Origin: an uncultured Arsenicibacter sp.
GTDB lineage: Bacteria > Bacteroidota > Bacteroidia > Cytophagales > Spirosomataceae
NCBI RefSeq assembly: GCF_945952095.1
Contig: NZ_CAMFHL010000035.1
Coordinates: 1-43,576 of the forward strand
Direction of reading: 5' to 3'
Length of the DNA stretch: 43,576 nt
The notes under the pieces were generated by a model. That model saw nothing but the letters and a program-made list of their open reading frames with translations, searched no databases and was not told the DNA's origin. Position numbers and translations under genes: made by a program. Positions 1 through 9,119 of the stretch are shown one piece after another; position 1 is the first letter of the stretch; each line of letters begins with the position of its first letter.

Positions 1-47
<47 letters not shown>

Positions 48-120
48 AAATAATTGTGACAACTTCGTTGTCGTGCTTTTCAACCGTTCTGTATCAGAAC
101 CGTTAAGCTATTGTTGCTGA

Positions 121-137
121 CAATTTGTCAAAGAACG
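121..137 (-). promoter_or_regulatory. boxA-like antitermination element in the 16S leader
   Basis: On the minus strand this reads GTTCTTTGACAAATTG, about 80 nt upstream of the 16S start and inside the leader transcribed from the promoters at 227-535. It resembles the boxA core (TGYTCTTTRACA) that recruits NusB/S10 to rRNA transcripts. The match is by eye, so the role is an inference from position and similarity. Confidence 0.5.
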
Positions 138-226
138 TTTGCCGGAACCGTTGTTCCGACATGGTGGTTAAACTGGTGAAGCCGTAGCGGCTTTTCTTTT
201 TCAACCGTTCCCGTTAATTGGGAGTG

Positions 227-257
227 CAAAAGTAGTACTTTTCAAATTCGTTGTCAA
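227..257 (-). promoter_or_regulatory. rRNA promoter P1 (nearest 16S)
   Basis: On the minus strand a -33 TTG (255-257) is followed after 20 nt by the -7 element TACTTTTG (227-234), an exact fit to the Bacteroidota sigma-A consensus TTG-N19-20-TAnnTTTG. The start site would lie near base 220, giving a leader of about 170 nt. It is the first of three near-identical copies. Confidence 0.85.
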
Positions 258-363
258 GTGTTTTTCAAAATATTTTTTTTAATTTTTATTTCGAAATTCA
301 GCTTGTCAAACGCCGGATCAGGATGACTCTTTCGTGTCGGCTGCGTTCCCTCATTTGGGAGTG

Positions 364-394
364 CAAAATTAGTATTTTTCAAATTCGTTGTCAA
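364..394 (-). promoter_or_regulatory. rRNA promoter P2
   Basis: A second copy of the P1 sequence lies 137 bp upstream of P1. The -33 TTG is at 392-394, the spacer is 20 nt, and the -7 TAATTTTG is at 364-371. The TTGACAACGAATTTGAAAA core is identical to P1, which indicates duplication. Confidence 0.85.
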
Positions 395-503
395 GTGTTT
401 TCCAAAATATTTTTTTTCGAATCTTTCGAAGAACAACTTGTCAATTTGTGGCGTCTTTTCTGCTTTCGCTTTGTTTTTCAGCCGTTTCCCTCATTTGGGA
501 CTG

Positions 504-535
504 CAAAGGTAGGGTATTTTTCACCCTCTTGTCAA
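504..535 (-). promoter_or_regulatory. rRNA promoter P3 (most distal)
   Basis: A third, more diverged promoter: -33 TTG at 533-535, 21-nt spacer, -7 TACCTTTG at 504-511, with the same flanking CTCATTTGGGA block downstream as P2. It lies about 140 bp upstream of P2. The remaining 541-828 stretch is AT-rich and shows nothing else I can support. Confidence 0.8.
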
Positions 536-828
536 GTACTTGTCTAAAAAAAGTTTAAACTATTTAGCATCCGCTATGCTAACAGGCTGGTTTTACGCCG
601 GTTAATCCCTGAAAAAAAAATCAGCTTTTTTTTGACTGCATCAGCCTTCGTCCTGATTCAAAAAAATTGTATTTTTCCGCTATAGACGGACGCCAACTAT
701 ACAGGATATTTGGCCGTTTTCAGTTATTATATAGTATATCTCCCGTCAAAATATGAGATCCCCGAAAATATGAGCGCGATCATGCTTTGATGGCAGAATA
801 TTATCCAATATGATTTAGTATCTTTTTT

Positions 829-2061
829 ATGAAAATACTGCACACCGCAGACTGGCATCTTGGCAAAAAGCTTTTTGATAAATCCCGCGCCCAGGAGCAA
901 AAAGACGTACTGGAAGAGATTATTTCCATTGCCGATACGGAACAGGTTGATCTGATTGTTGTCGCCGGAGACCTTTTTGACACGTTTACACCCTCCGCAG
1001 AAGCCGAAGATCTGCTGTATAGTACCTTAAAAACACTATCGGATGGCGGCCGGCGACCGGTTATTGCTATTGCCGGCAACCATGATAACCCTGACCGTAT
1101 CGAGGCGCAGGATCATTTCGCCCGTGAATGCGGCATTGTTTTCACCGGATACCCGACCACTATCGTCAATCCGTTTCAGTTAAGCTGTAATGCACGGGTA
1201 ATCCGGACCGCACCCGGGTTTGTCGAACTTCAGCTACCTGAGCATGCTGCTCCGGTACGTATTTTACTGACTCCATATGCCAATGAGACCCGGATGCGCC
1301 GGTTTCTGGGTATCGAACAGGCCGATGACGAGCTGCGGCAACACCTCCATGCGCACTGGCAGCAACTGGCCGATCAATACATGGATGAGCAGGGCGTCAA
1401 TTTGCTGGTTGCACACCTGTTTTTTATGAAGCGGGGCGGCGAGCAACCCGAAGAGCCCGAAGAAGAACGCAGCATTCTGCAGGTAGGGGGTGCATCCATG
1501 ATCTATACTGATCTGATTCCGGCCCAGGTGCAATATGCCGCCCTCGGACACCTGCACCGCTATCAGTCGCTGGGAGGCGGCCCCTGCCCTGTTATATATA
1601 GTAGTAGTCCGCTGGCCTATAGTTTTGCCGAGGCTGACCAGCAGAAATACGTTATTATAATTGATGCAGCACCCGGGGTGCCGGTTTCGTACAAGCCGGT
1701 TCCGATTACGAAAGGGCGCCGGTTATTACGGAAGCGGTTTACACAGCTGGCTGACGCCATCGACTGGCTGACGGCCAACCCGGACTGCTTTCCGGAGGTA
1801 ACGCTGCAAACAGAAACGTATCTGACCAGCGAGGAACGCCAGCAACTGGCCCGGTCTCATGACCGGCTGGTGGCTATCATTCCGGATATCCGGCCCGAAG
1901 CGGGTGAGCCGCTAACAGAACCGGCAAGCCCGGGGATTGATCTGACCCAATCCATGACCGACCTGTTTATCGGCTATTTCAAAACACAAAAAAAGAATCA
2001 GGTACCCAACGACCGTTTGCTGGACCTGTTTAAAGAAGCATTAAACACAACCATTGAATGA
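829..2061 (+). CDS. sbcD: Exonuclease SbcCD nuclease subunit SbcD
   Basis: A 410-residue Mre11-type metallophosphoesterase, the nuclease half of the SbcCD (Mre11-Rad50) complex that opens hairpins and trims blocked DNA ends. Visible metal-binding motifs are DWH at residues 8-10, GDLFD at 47-51, GNHD at 83-86, and further histidines in VAHLFF and GHLHR. Length is normal for the family. The ATG at 829 is preceded by AT-rich sequence ending in TATCTTTT, a weak -7-like match. Its end overlaps the start of sbcC by four bases (ATGA), so the two subunits are translationally coupled. The assignment rests on motifs plus the partner gene. Confidence 0.96.
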   Translation: MKILHTADWHLGKKLFDKSRAQEQKDVLEEIISIADTEQVDLIVVAGDLFDTFTPSAEAEDLLYSTLKTLSDGGRRPVIAIAGNHDNPDRIEAQDHFARECGIVFTGYPTTIVNPFQLSCNARVIRTAPGFVELQLPEHAAPVRILLTPYANETRMRRFLGIEQADDELRQHLHAHWQQLADQYMDEQGVNLLVAHLFFMKRGGEQPEEPEEERSILQVGGASMIYTDLIPAQVQYAALGHLHRYQSLGGGPCPVIYSSSPLAYSFAEADQQKYVIIIDAAPGVPVSYKPVPITKGRRLLRKRFTQLADAIDWLTANPDCFPEVTLQTETYLTSEERQQLARSHDRLVAIIPDIRPEAGEPLTEPASPGIDLTQSMTDLFIGYFKTQKKNQVPNDRLLDLFKEALNTTIE

Positions 2062-5000
2062 TTCCGGTTCGATTGACCGTTCAGGGTTTATATTCTTACC
2101 AGGAACGGCAGGAAGTAGATTTCCAGAAATTAATAAATACCAGTCTGTTCGGTATTTTCGGGCAGGTAGGCAGTGGTAAGACCTCGCTGCTGGAAGCAAT
2201 CAGCTTTGTGCTGTATGGCGAAACCGAGCGGCTTAACGGCCGGGACAACCGTCAGTATAATATGATGAACCTCAAATCGGGCCACATGGTCATTGACTTT
2301 GAGTTTCGGGCGGGTGCCGGCCATGAACTGTATAAATACGTTTACGAAGCAAAACGAAACGCTAAAAAACATCAGGAAATAAAAGCCGGCGAGCGGCGGG
2401 TCTTTCAGTGGCAGGAAAACAGCTGGGTGCCGGTTTCGATTGAGCGGGAAGACATCAGCCAGTTTACCCAACAGCTGATCGGCCTCGACTATGATAACTT
2501 TAAGCGTACCATTATTATCCCCCAGAACCAGTTCCGCGAGTTTCTGGAGCTGAGTCCGAAGGAGCGTACGGATATGATGAGCCGGTTATTCCAGCTCAAT
2601 AAGTTTGATCTGTCAGCGCAGGTGGCCGGACTTGAGAAGAAAAACAATACCGAACTTGACTTCGTTAAGGGGCAGCTCGATGGTCTTGGCCAGGCCTCCC
2701 CCGAAGCCATTGACGAGGCATTAGCCCTGATTCAGCAGGTTACGGCTGCCATTGAGGCGCTTGAGCGGGATATTGACGCACAAAAAAAGCAGGAGGAGCA
2801 ACTAATCAGCCTTAAAAAGCGGCATGATGAACTGGCCAAAGCACAAGAGGAGTTAACCCGTCTCGATGGTCAAAAATCCCGTTTTGATGAACTGCGGGGC
2901 CGGATACATCAATACGAACAATGTCTGATCCTGTTTAAACCACTGCTGGTGCAACTCTACCAGCTAACAGATAAGCAAAAGGCAGTCGATAAAGACCTCG
3001 GAGCGCTGCAACAGTCACTGTTAACAGCACAGCAGACGCTGACCACCCGTCAGGAAGCTTATGAAAAAGCAAAGATTACCTACGAGCAACGGGACATTAT
3101 TCAGGCTAAGATTGACGAACTGGATACAGTTGTGCTGATTCAGAATAACCGGAACGCAATCTCAAGGCACGAAAAAGACCTGGCGCTTTTTAGAAGAGAT
3201 ATAGACAGCATCACCCGTGAGATTGACCGGCAAGCCGGCCGGCAGCAGGAACTACAGACGCAGATCGCAGCATTCAGTCAGGAGGAATCCGGGATTGACC
3301 GGCTGAACGAGATCCGGAACTGGTTTACGGCTTACCGTCCGCTACAGGAAAAAGTCGATGACTTCGACCGCAAAATTGCCGGCAATGAAAAAGCGCAGGA
3401 ACAGATTAAACAGCGGAAAGACGAAGCGCTGCACGGATTTCCTGCTGAATGGGCTGACCTGCCACTAAAAGTGCTGCCGGATACCATTGAAGAAGCACTT
3501 GTTAAACTGAAAAGCCAGCGCGACGAACGCAGACGGTCTCTGGACGATTTACTGCTGAAACAGCATCTCCAGCGTTACGCGAATGCCCTCGCCGACGGCA
3601 AACCTTGCCCGTTGTGCGGTTCGGAACACCATCCGGCCGTTCAGCAGGATAATACAATTGATGATGAAGTAGCTAAGGCTGAGGGATTACTGGCCCGCTG
3701 GGAAACCCGCCTTGAACAAACCATAAACCTGAAAGCAACGGTTACAGGACTTTTGGGGGAAATTAAAACGGTGTTCGGGCAAACCAAACAGCTTATCAAT
3801 GAGAAGGCAGAAGCTGTAAGAGCGAAAAATGAGCACGAACAGCTATTTATCTGGCAGGACTTCTCAACCGGCCAGGAGCAGGAAGTGAAGCAGGCCCTGG
3901 TACGGGAACAGCAGAAGCAGAAACAGCTTGGCGAAGCGCGGAAACAGTTTGATACTATTAATGACCAGCTGACCAGGGCCGAAAAAGACCGGTTTGCCTT
4001 ATTGACCAGACAAACCGAGACAGTTACGGTTATCGCCAGTCTGCGGGACACCATTCAGGAGCAGCTGAGCACACTCCGGCATTTCCGCGAAAATCAGATT
4101 GCCGTGCTGGATATCAGGGAAATCAGTGGCCTGAAGGATAAGTTAACGGCAGAGTATCAACGGGCGAAAAATCAGTATGACGACAGTAGTCAGCAACTGA
4201 CCAGTGCCAGGCAGGATAAAGCACGGCTCGACGGGCAACTGGATGAGCTCACCAGACAGCAACAGAGTCTGCAAACTGAACTGACCCTGACCACTACAGA
4301 ACTGGATCAGGCCCTAACCGAACATGCATACGACCGGCCGGCAGTTGAGCAGATTCTGCGGGCAAACCTGAACGTTACCGATGAACGGAAAAAGCTTGAC
4401 GATTTCTATGCCACCCTGGAAGCCTGCCGCCGCGCCGTGGAGAGCCTCACCAACGAGCTCGCCGGCCAGCCGTTTGACCCGGACCGCTTACAGGAAATTA
4501 CAGAGAGGCTCCGGCAGATGCAGCAGGAGAATAACACGCTGCATCAGTCGTTGGGTACGAAACAAAATGCCCATAAAGAGCTGGTTCAGCAGTGGGCGCT
4601 GAAACAGACTATTCAGCAGCAGTTCGATGCCCTGTCCCTGCGGCAGAAAGACCTGAAAGAGCTGGAAGGCCTGTTCCGCGGTCAGGGGTTTGTGAAATAC
4701 GTTTCGACGGTGTATCTGAATGAGCTTTGCCAGACCGCTAACGAACGGTTTATGCGGCTGACGAAGAATCAGCTCCGGCTTGAATACGATGATAATAACT
4801 TTATCATCCGCGATTTTCTGAACGGCGGCAAAACCCGCCTGGCGAAAACGCTGTCGGGCGGGCAGATGTTTCAGGCGGCCTTGTCGCTGGCCCTGGCCTT
4901 ATCAGACAATATCCAGCACCTGACCCAATCGAAGCAAAACCTCTTTTTTCTGGACGAAGGGTTCGGCAGCCTCGATAAAAACTCGCTGGAAACAGTATTT

Positions 5001-5141
5001 GACACCCTGAAATCGCTGCGGCGCGAAAACCGGATTGTGGGTATTATCTCACACGTTGAAGAACTGCAGCAGGAAATTGATACCTATATCCGGACTGTGC
5101 ATTCAGAACATGGCAGCGTGATCAAATGCAGCTGGGACTGA
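2058..5141 (+). CDS. sbcC: Exonuclease SbcCD ATPase subunit SbcC
   Basis: A 1027-residue SMC/Rad50-like ATPase. The N-terminal Walker A is GQVGSGKTS near residue 36. Two long Gln/Glu/Lys-rich coiled-coil arms flank the zinc-hook motif CPLC at about residues 516-519 (CPLCGSEHHP). The C-terminal half has the signature LSGGQ near 931 and Walker B FFLDEGFGSLD near 960. Such proteins dimerise through the hook and drive ATP-dependent DNA tethering and opening for SbcD. It overlaps sbcD by 4 nt, so the pair is an operon. Length is typical and no defects are seen. Confidence 0.96.
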   Translation: MIPVRLTVQGLYSYQERQEVDFQKLINTSLFGIFGQVGSGKTSLLEAISFVLYGETERLNGRDNRQYNMMNLKSGHMVIDFEFRAGAGHELYKYVYEAKRNAKKHQEIKAGERRVFQWQENSWVPVSIEREDISQFTQQLIGLDYDNFKRTIIIPQNQFREFLELSPKERTDMMSRLFQLNKFDLSAQVAGLEKKNNTELDFVKGQLDGLGQASPEAIDEALALIQQVTAAIEALERDIDAQKKQEEQLISLKKRHDELAKAQEELTRLDGQKSRFDELRGRIHQYEQCLILFKPLLVQLYQLTDKQKAVDKDLGALQQSLLTAQQTLTTRQEAYEKAKITYEQRDIIQAKIDELDTVVLIQNNRNAISRHEKDLALFRRDIDSITREIDRQAGRQQELQTQIAAFSQEESGIDRLNEIRNWFTAYRPLQEKVDDFDRKIAGNEKAQEQIKQRKDEALHGFPAEWADLPLKVLPDTIEEALVKLKSQRDERRRSLDDLLLKQHLQRYANALADGKPCPLCGSEHHPAVQQDNTIDDEVAKAEGLLARWETRLEQTINLKATVTGLLGEIKTVFGQTKQLINEKAEAVRAKNEHEQLFIWQDFSTGQEQEVKQALVREQQKQKQLGEARKQFDTINDQLTRAEKDRFALLTRQTETVTVIASLRDTIQEQLSTLRHFRENQIAVLDIREISGLKDKLTAEYQRAKNQYDDSSQQLTSARQDKARLDGQLDELTRQQQSLQTELTLTTTELDQALTEHAYDRPAVEQILRANLNVTDERKKLDDFYATLEACRRAVESLTNELAGQPFDPDRLQEITERLRQMQQENNTLHQSLGTKQNAHKELVQQWALKQTIQQQFDALSLRQKDLKELEGLFRGQGFVKYVSTVYLNELCQTANERFMRLTKNQLRLEYDDNNFIIRDFLNGGKTRLAKTLSGGQMFQAALSLALALSDNIQHLTQSKQNLFFLDEGFGSLDKNSLETVFDTLKSLRRENRIVGIISHVEELQQEIDTYIRTVHSEHGSVIKCSWD

Positions 5142-5308
5142 TTTTGCCTGTATCTGACCCATGGAACGTTCAGCCGCATATATGACCGTTCCACCGTTCC
5201 GGGAAGGCGCTTCATCCGAAATTAGTTTCGATTTACTTGCTTATGCAACATTTTTGAGCGGAAAAGCGTATACCAGAATATGTGTATTTCATATTGCAGC
5301 CAACTACC

Positions 5309-5581
5309 ATGAACACACGAACTATCGGGCAGCAGACAGCCCCTATCGCTGAAATTGAACGCATACTTACCCGCAAATTTTTTGTCCGGCCGGACACATT
5401 CCGGCCCGATTATGATTTGTTCAGGCATTTACATTTGTTCCGTACTGACTTTTTAGAGCTACTCAATTATGTAGAAGACCGTTTCCGCGTTGAGTTACAT
5501 GATGAGGAAGTGGATCAGGTTCGCACAGCACGTCAATTGAGTGATCTTGTTTTACAACATCTGGAGGTAGAACACGCTTAA
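5309..5581 (+). CDS. Acyl-carrier-protein-like protein lacking the phosphopantetheine serine
   Basis: A 90-residue acidic protein with the helical pattern of an acyl carrier protein: the block DFLELLNYVEDRFRVEL at residues 47-63 aligns with the helix II region of ACPs, and the following DEEVDQVRTARQLSDLV matches the helix III/IV region. At the place where ACPs carry the DSL motif for 4'-phosphopantetheine, this protein reads F-R-T (residues 44-46), so it should not be loadable. I chose the ATG at 5309; an upstream in-frame ATG at 5282 would add nine residues. It converges on fabI across a shared terminator, so its neighbour is a fatty-acid synthesis enzyme. The ACP-fold assignment is an inference from pattern. 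Confidence 0.6.
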   Translation: MNTRTIGQQTAPIAEIERILTRKFFVRPDTFRPDYDLFRHLHLFRTDFLELLNYVEDRFRVELHDEEVDQVRTARQLSDLVLQHLEVEHA

Positions 5582-5600
5582 TTTTACAGACACCAAAAGC

Positions 5601-5641
5601 AGAAGGCGGGGCGCTCCGGATTACCGGATGCCCCGCCTTCT
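5601..5641. terminator. Bidirectional terminator between the ACP-like gene and fabI
   Basis: A strong hairpin: AGAAGGCGGGGC (5601-5612) pairs with GCCCCGCCTTCT (5630-5641), with a second CCGG/CCGG pairing inside. It lies between two convergent genes, so it can end both transcripts. Confidence 0.8.
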
Positions 5642-5661
5642 TCAGTATCGGTCAGGCAGGA

Positions 5662-6480
5662 TTACTGCTGATTCTGCATCATCTGCATTACTTCTTCCGA
5701 AACACCGGTCATCGCAAAACCACCATCATGGAACAGGTTCTGCATGGTTACCATGCGCGTAAAGTCAGAGAACAGCGAAACTACGTAGTTGGCGCAGTCT
5801 TCGGCCGAGGCGTTGCCCAGCGGGGCCATGCTGTCGGCAAAACCGTAGAATTTATCAAAACCACCGATGCCCGACCCTGCCGTTGTAACGGTCGGCGACT
5901 GGGATACAGTGTTTACACGCACTTTCCGGTATTTACCATAGTGGTAGCCAAAGCTGCGGGCAATTGACTCCAGCATCGCTTTCGCTTCGGCCATATCCGT
6001 ATAAAACGGGAAGGTCCGCTGCGCGGCCATGTACGTCAGGGCAACAACCGATCCCCACTCGCTGATGGCATCCATTTTATAGGCCGTCTGCATCATTTTG
6101 TGGAACGACAGGGCTGAGATGTCAACACTCTGCTTGAACCAGTCGTAGTTCAGGTCGGTATAGGCGCGGCCTTTCCGGATATTCGGGCTCATCCCGATTG
6201 AGTGCAGCACAAAATCAACTTTGCCACCCAGCACTTCCTGCGACTTTGTGAAAAGGTTTGCCAGGTCGTCCGTAGACGTTGCATCGGCCGGAATGATTTC
6301 CGCTTCACAATGCTCAGCCAGTTGTTTGATCGCACCCATCCGCATGGCGATCGGGGCATTCGTCAGTGTGAAGGTAGCACCTTCTTCCTTTGCCTTCAGG
6401 GCAACCTTCCAGGCAATTGATTTTTCGTCGAGGGCACCAGAGATGATACCGCGTTTTCCTTTGAGTAATCCGTAAGCCAT
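5662..6480 (-). CDS. fabI: Enoyl-[acyl-carrier-protein] reductase (NADH) FabI
   Basis: A 272-residue short-chain dehydrogenase-type protein that performs the last reduction step of fatty-acid elongation, turning enoyl-ACP into acyl-ACP. The divergent FabI nucleotide-binding N-terminus GIISGALDEKSIAW is at residues 11-24. The catalytic Tyr/Lys pair in the FabI spacing Y-x6-K is Y160 and K167, with the additional active-site Y150 in ALTYMAAQ. LHSIG at 92-96 is also typical. Length is as expected (260-275). It starts next to a palindromic intergenic repeat (6486-6581) and ends at the terminator shared with the ACP-like gene. Confidence 0.95.
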   Translation of the reverse strand: MAYGLLKGKRGIISGALDEKSIAWKVALKAKEEGATFTLTNAPIAMRMGAIKQLAEHCEAEIIPADATSTDDLANLFTKSQEVLGGKVDFVLHSIGMSPNIRKGRAYTDLNYDWFKQSVDISALSFHKMMQTAYKMDAISEWGSVVALTYMAAQRTFPFYTDMAEAKAMLESIARSFGYHYGKYRKVRVNTVSQSPTVTTAGSGIGGFDKFYGFADSMAPLGNASAEDCANYVVSLFSDFTRMVTMQNLFHDGGFAMTGVSEEVMQMMQNQQ

Positions 6481-6485
6481 TTGTT

Positions 6486-6581
6486 TAATGTATAATGGAA
6501 AATGAATAATGAATAATGAAGGGCGTTCTACTCCACCATGTGGTCTTTATTGTCCATTGTACATTATTCATTGTACATTGA
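6486..6581. repeat. Intergenic palindromic repeat, AATGTACAATG family, copy 1
   Basis: The gap between fabI and the hydrolase gene is an imperfect long inverted repeat. The left arm is made of AATGTATAATGG, AATGAATAATG units, and the right arm of CCATTGTACATT and ATTCATTGTACATT. A second copy of the same design lies at 38364-38457. The units are AT-rich compared with the genes on either side. Confidence 0.7.
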
Positions 6582-6601
6582 TGAAATCGGGTCAAAGGTA
6601 A

Positions 6602-7639
6602 TTACTTTTTTCCGGCTAATGCGAATTTCGTAGCGGGCGGGGCAACCGGTTGCAGGTGAATGACCTCCTCCAGAAACCGCGCGGTCGACTGATAGACAGC
6701 GTCAAGCGCCTTTGAGGTAAAGTGTGAACAGATCACATGGGCACCGGCGTCGGGGAAAGCTTGTTTTCGTTTCAGGGCAGCCGGCGTACCCAGTGCCCCG
6801 TACATCTCCTGCATCGCGGCCACTGATACCACTTCATCCTGATGCTCTTCGTCTTTATAATAATATCCCATGAAAAGGGGTTGCTTTACCTTAGCAAATG
6901 TTTCCGGTATCATATAGGTGTCCAGCATGGTTTGCAGCGTCAGGAAACCATTGATGTGGTATCGGGTCAGCCAGTATTGCGCGCGGTCGGGCTTGTATTT
7001 CGTCACCACCACATGATTGCCCAGCAATACGGTCTGCCCGATTTGCCTGCCCCACGGCCCTGTCACCAGTTTTAGTGCCGGAACGGCCACGGCCATACAG
7101 GGAGAATACAGCACAATACCCGCCAGATCGGGATGCTTAGCCGCCAGACAAAGGGCCAGCATGCCGCCTGCCGAGGTACCGATCACAATTACCTTATCGC
7201 CCAGCGCCCGCCCGATGGCCAGTGCCTCTTCGGCCGATGCCAGGTACCGCGCCGGTGTCATGTTCTCCATGGCGTCGGGCGATGCCAGACCGTGTTCATA
7301 GGTCCGCGCCAGGTACAGGTTACAGCCGAAGGTTCCGGCCAGTTGCCTGTGTACCGGATCGCCCTCTGCCCAGCTTGCGGCAAACCCATGGATATATACT
7401 ATACTGTACGGCGTTCTGGTTTTCCGGTTACTGTCGGCCCACACGATCCGCGCCTGATTGTCGGGTTTAAGGCCGGCTTTCGCTTCTGAGGCCGCAATCT
7501 GCCGGTCAAGTCTGGCCAGATCGGTCTCCACCGGCACGGGCCTGATTTGCTCATCAGGGAATGAGACTTTGGGTCCAAGCACATAGCCCACGGTCAGAAC
7601 GGCAATCAGGATACCGGCCCGTTTAAGAAAGCGTTTCAT
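6602..7639 (-). CDS. Alpha/beta hydrolase, membrane-anchored or secreted
   Basis: A 345-residue protein with an N-terminal hydrophobic segment (residues 8-25, after MKRFLKR) acting as signal peptide or membrane anchor. The alpha/beta hydrolase core shows the oxyanion motif YIHGF and the nucleophile elbow GTSAGG (GxSxG). A late Asp and the His of DAGAHV can complete the triad, and they sit in the right order. Substrate is unknown; carboxylesterase or lysophospholipase are possible. The gene follows the rRNA methyltransferase with only 6 nt between, so the two are probably cotranscribed, although no shared function is apparent. Confidence 0.8.
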   Translation of the reverse strand: MKRFLKRAGILIAVLTVGYVLGPKVSFPDEQIRPVPVETDLARLDRQIAASEAKAGLKPDNQARIVWADSNRKTRTPYSIVYIHGFAASWAEGDPVHRQLAGTFGCNLYLARTYEHGLASPDAMENMTPARYLASAEEALAIGRALGDKVIVIGTSAGGMLALCLAAKHPDLAGIVLYSPCMAVAVPALKLVTGPWGRQIGQTVLLGNHVVVTKYKPDRAQYWLTRYHINGFLTLQTMLDTYMIPETFAKVKQPLFMGYYYKDEEHQDEVVSVAAMQEMYGALGTPAALKRKQAFPDAGAHVICSHFTSKALDAVYQSTARFLEEVIHLQPVAPPATKFALAGKK

Positions 7640-7645
7640 AGCGGC

Positions 7646-9025
7646 TTAGCTGTATTCTTTAATGTCCATCCGGATCCGCCAGTCTTTTGGCAGGTAGTTG
7701 TTCACGCGGTTGCCGACGCCCTTAAGCCAGCCAAGATTGAGGCCTTCGTAGCGGGCCATGATCCAGCCCCGGACGGCTTCGTCCAGTACCAGGTTCTCTT
7801 TTTTGAAGTAATGCAGTGCCTGCTCACGGCTCAGATCAACACCGGCCACGTCTGCCCGGATGGCGGTACTAAGCGCCAGCGAATGCGACGGAATAAAGTC
7901 AGTCCCCTTGAACAAGCCCATATCGAGGCCAAACCCTTTGTTATGGAGCGCCGCATCAATCAGAATCAGGTCTTTTTCGAGCGCCTTCGGAATCGCCAGT
8001 ACATCCTGATTCGGTTTCTGCCAGTAGGAAAACCCGTTTTCGTCGGTCAGGAAGCTTTTTGCCTGTCCGGTTTCCCGGGGCCGGAGCGGCTTTAGGTTTT
8101 TAAAGCCGCGCGGCGGCTGCCTGTTAGTATGATAGTCGGCAGTTTTTTTGCGGAATACGCTGATAAAGAACCCCTCCCCTTTTACCCGGTGCGGATAACA
8201 CTGGTAGCCGACCGCCTTACCAACAGTTTTTTCAACAACCTGCCAGGCAGCCGGTAAGGATAGCGGCAGGCAGTCGAAGCCGTTTTCAGTCAGCCATTGC
8301 AGGTTTTCGGTATTTTCAGCATCATTATAGGTACAGGTGCTATAGATCAGCACGCCCCCCTCATCAATCAGCGGCGCGGCGGCAGTCAGGATACGTTTCT
8401 GACGACCGGCACAGAGCTGCACACTCTCCGGCGACCACTCCTGCATGGCATCCGGATCTTTCCGGAATAACCCCTCGCCCGAACACGGCGCATCGACCAT
8501 CACCAGGTCAAAAAAGCCGGTCAGGGCTTTAAAGTCTTCGGGATCATGATTGGCCACGACCACATTCGGATAGCCCCATTTTTCGATATTCTCCCGCAAC
8601 ACCGGCACCCGCGTCCGGATCACTTCATTACAGACCAGCAACGAATCAGGATGCAGGGTTGAGGCCATGAGCGTACTTTTTCCGCCGGGAGCCGCACACA
8701 GGTCGAGCGCACGGATGGGATAGTTTGTTTTCACCGTCTGCCGCATGGCCTCGGCCAGCAGCATCGACGATGCCTCCTGTACGTAGTAGGCGCCGGCCTG
8801 AAACATCGGATCAAGGGTAAATACCGGACGTTCGGGCAGATAAAGACCATCAGTACACCACGGAACTGTTTCCGTACCGGCTGTTTTAAACCCTCGTTTT
8901 CGTGGATTAAGGCGAATGCTGACAGGCGTTGGTTCACTCAGGGCGGCGACAAAGGCGGGGAATTCATCCCCTAATTGCATCCGCATAGCTGCCTCAAACG
9001 CAGCAGGAAGATTCGACACGTTCAT
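7646..9025 (-). CDS. RsmF/NOL1-NOP2-sun family RNA (cytosine-C5) methyltransferase
   Basis: A 459-residue SAM-dependent RNA methyltransferase, probably for 16S rRNA. Motif I is DLCAAPGGKST, the motif IV catalytic loop is DAPCSGEG, and the motif VI cysteine is in IYSTCTY, all in the order of the RsmB/RsmF family. The C-terminal ~160 residues form the extra domain found in YebU/RsmF and related Bacteroidota proteins. I chose ATG 9025 because a -7 element TACCTTTG (9030-9037, minus strand) sits only four bases upstream, which would place the transcript start at or very near the start codon; a 20-residue upstream extension is therefore unlikely. It is divergent from kdsC. Confidence 0.88.
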   Translation of the reverse strand: MNVSNLPAAFEAAMRMQLGDEFPAFVAALSEPTPVSIRLNPRKRGFKTAGTETVPWCTDGLYLPERPVFTLDPMFQAGAYYVQEASSMLLAEAMRQTVKTNYPIRALDLCAAPGGKSTLMASTLHPDSLLVCNEVIRTRVPVLRENIEKWGYPNVVVANHDPEDFKALTGFFDLVMVDAPCSGEGLFRKDPDAMQEWSPESVQLCAGRQKRILTAAAPLIDEGGVLIYSTCTYNDAENTENLQWLTENGFDCLPLSLPAAWQVVEKTVGKAVGYQCYPHRVKGEGFFISVFRKKTADYHTNRQPPRGFKNLKPLRPRETGQAKSFLTDENGFSYWQKPNQDVLAIPKALEKDLILIDAALHNKGFGLDMGLFKGTDFIPSHSLALSTAIRADVAGVDLSREQALHYFKKENLVLDEAVRGWIMARYEGLNLGWLKGVGNRVNNYLPKDWRIRMDIKEYS

Positions 9026-9042
9026 GGCACAAAGGTACTCTT

Positions 9043-9073
9043 TTGTAAAACGGTTTGGTAATCTGTTTCTTTG
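9043..9073 (+). promoter_or_regulatory. kdsC promoter
   Basis: A -33 TTG (9043-9045), a 20-nt spacer and a -7-like TTTCTTTG (9066-9073; one mismatch to TAnnTTTG). The start would be near 9080, about 40 nt before the kdsC ATG. It lies back to back with the -7 element of the methyltransferase gene. Confidence 0.65.
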
Positions 9074-9119
9074 CACACAATCCAATCAACTTGAACCGGA
9101 GAGCTTTCTCCAGTGGCTT

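Noticed and set aside
251..547. A 98-codon plus-strand frame before sbcD
   Set aside because: It runs opposite through the three rRNA promoters and has an unnatural Phe/Arg-rich composition.
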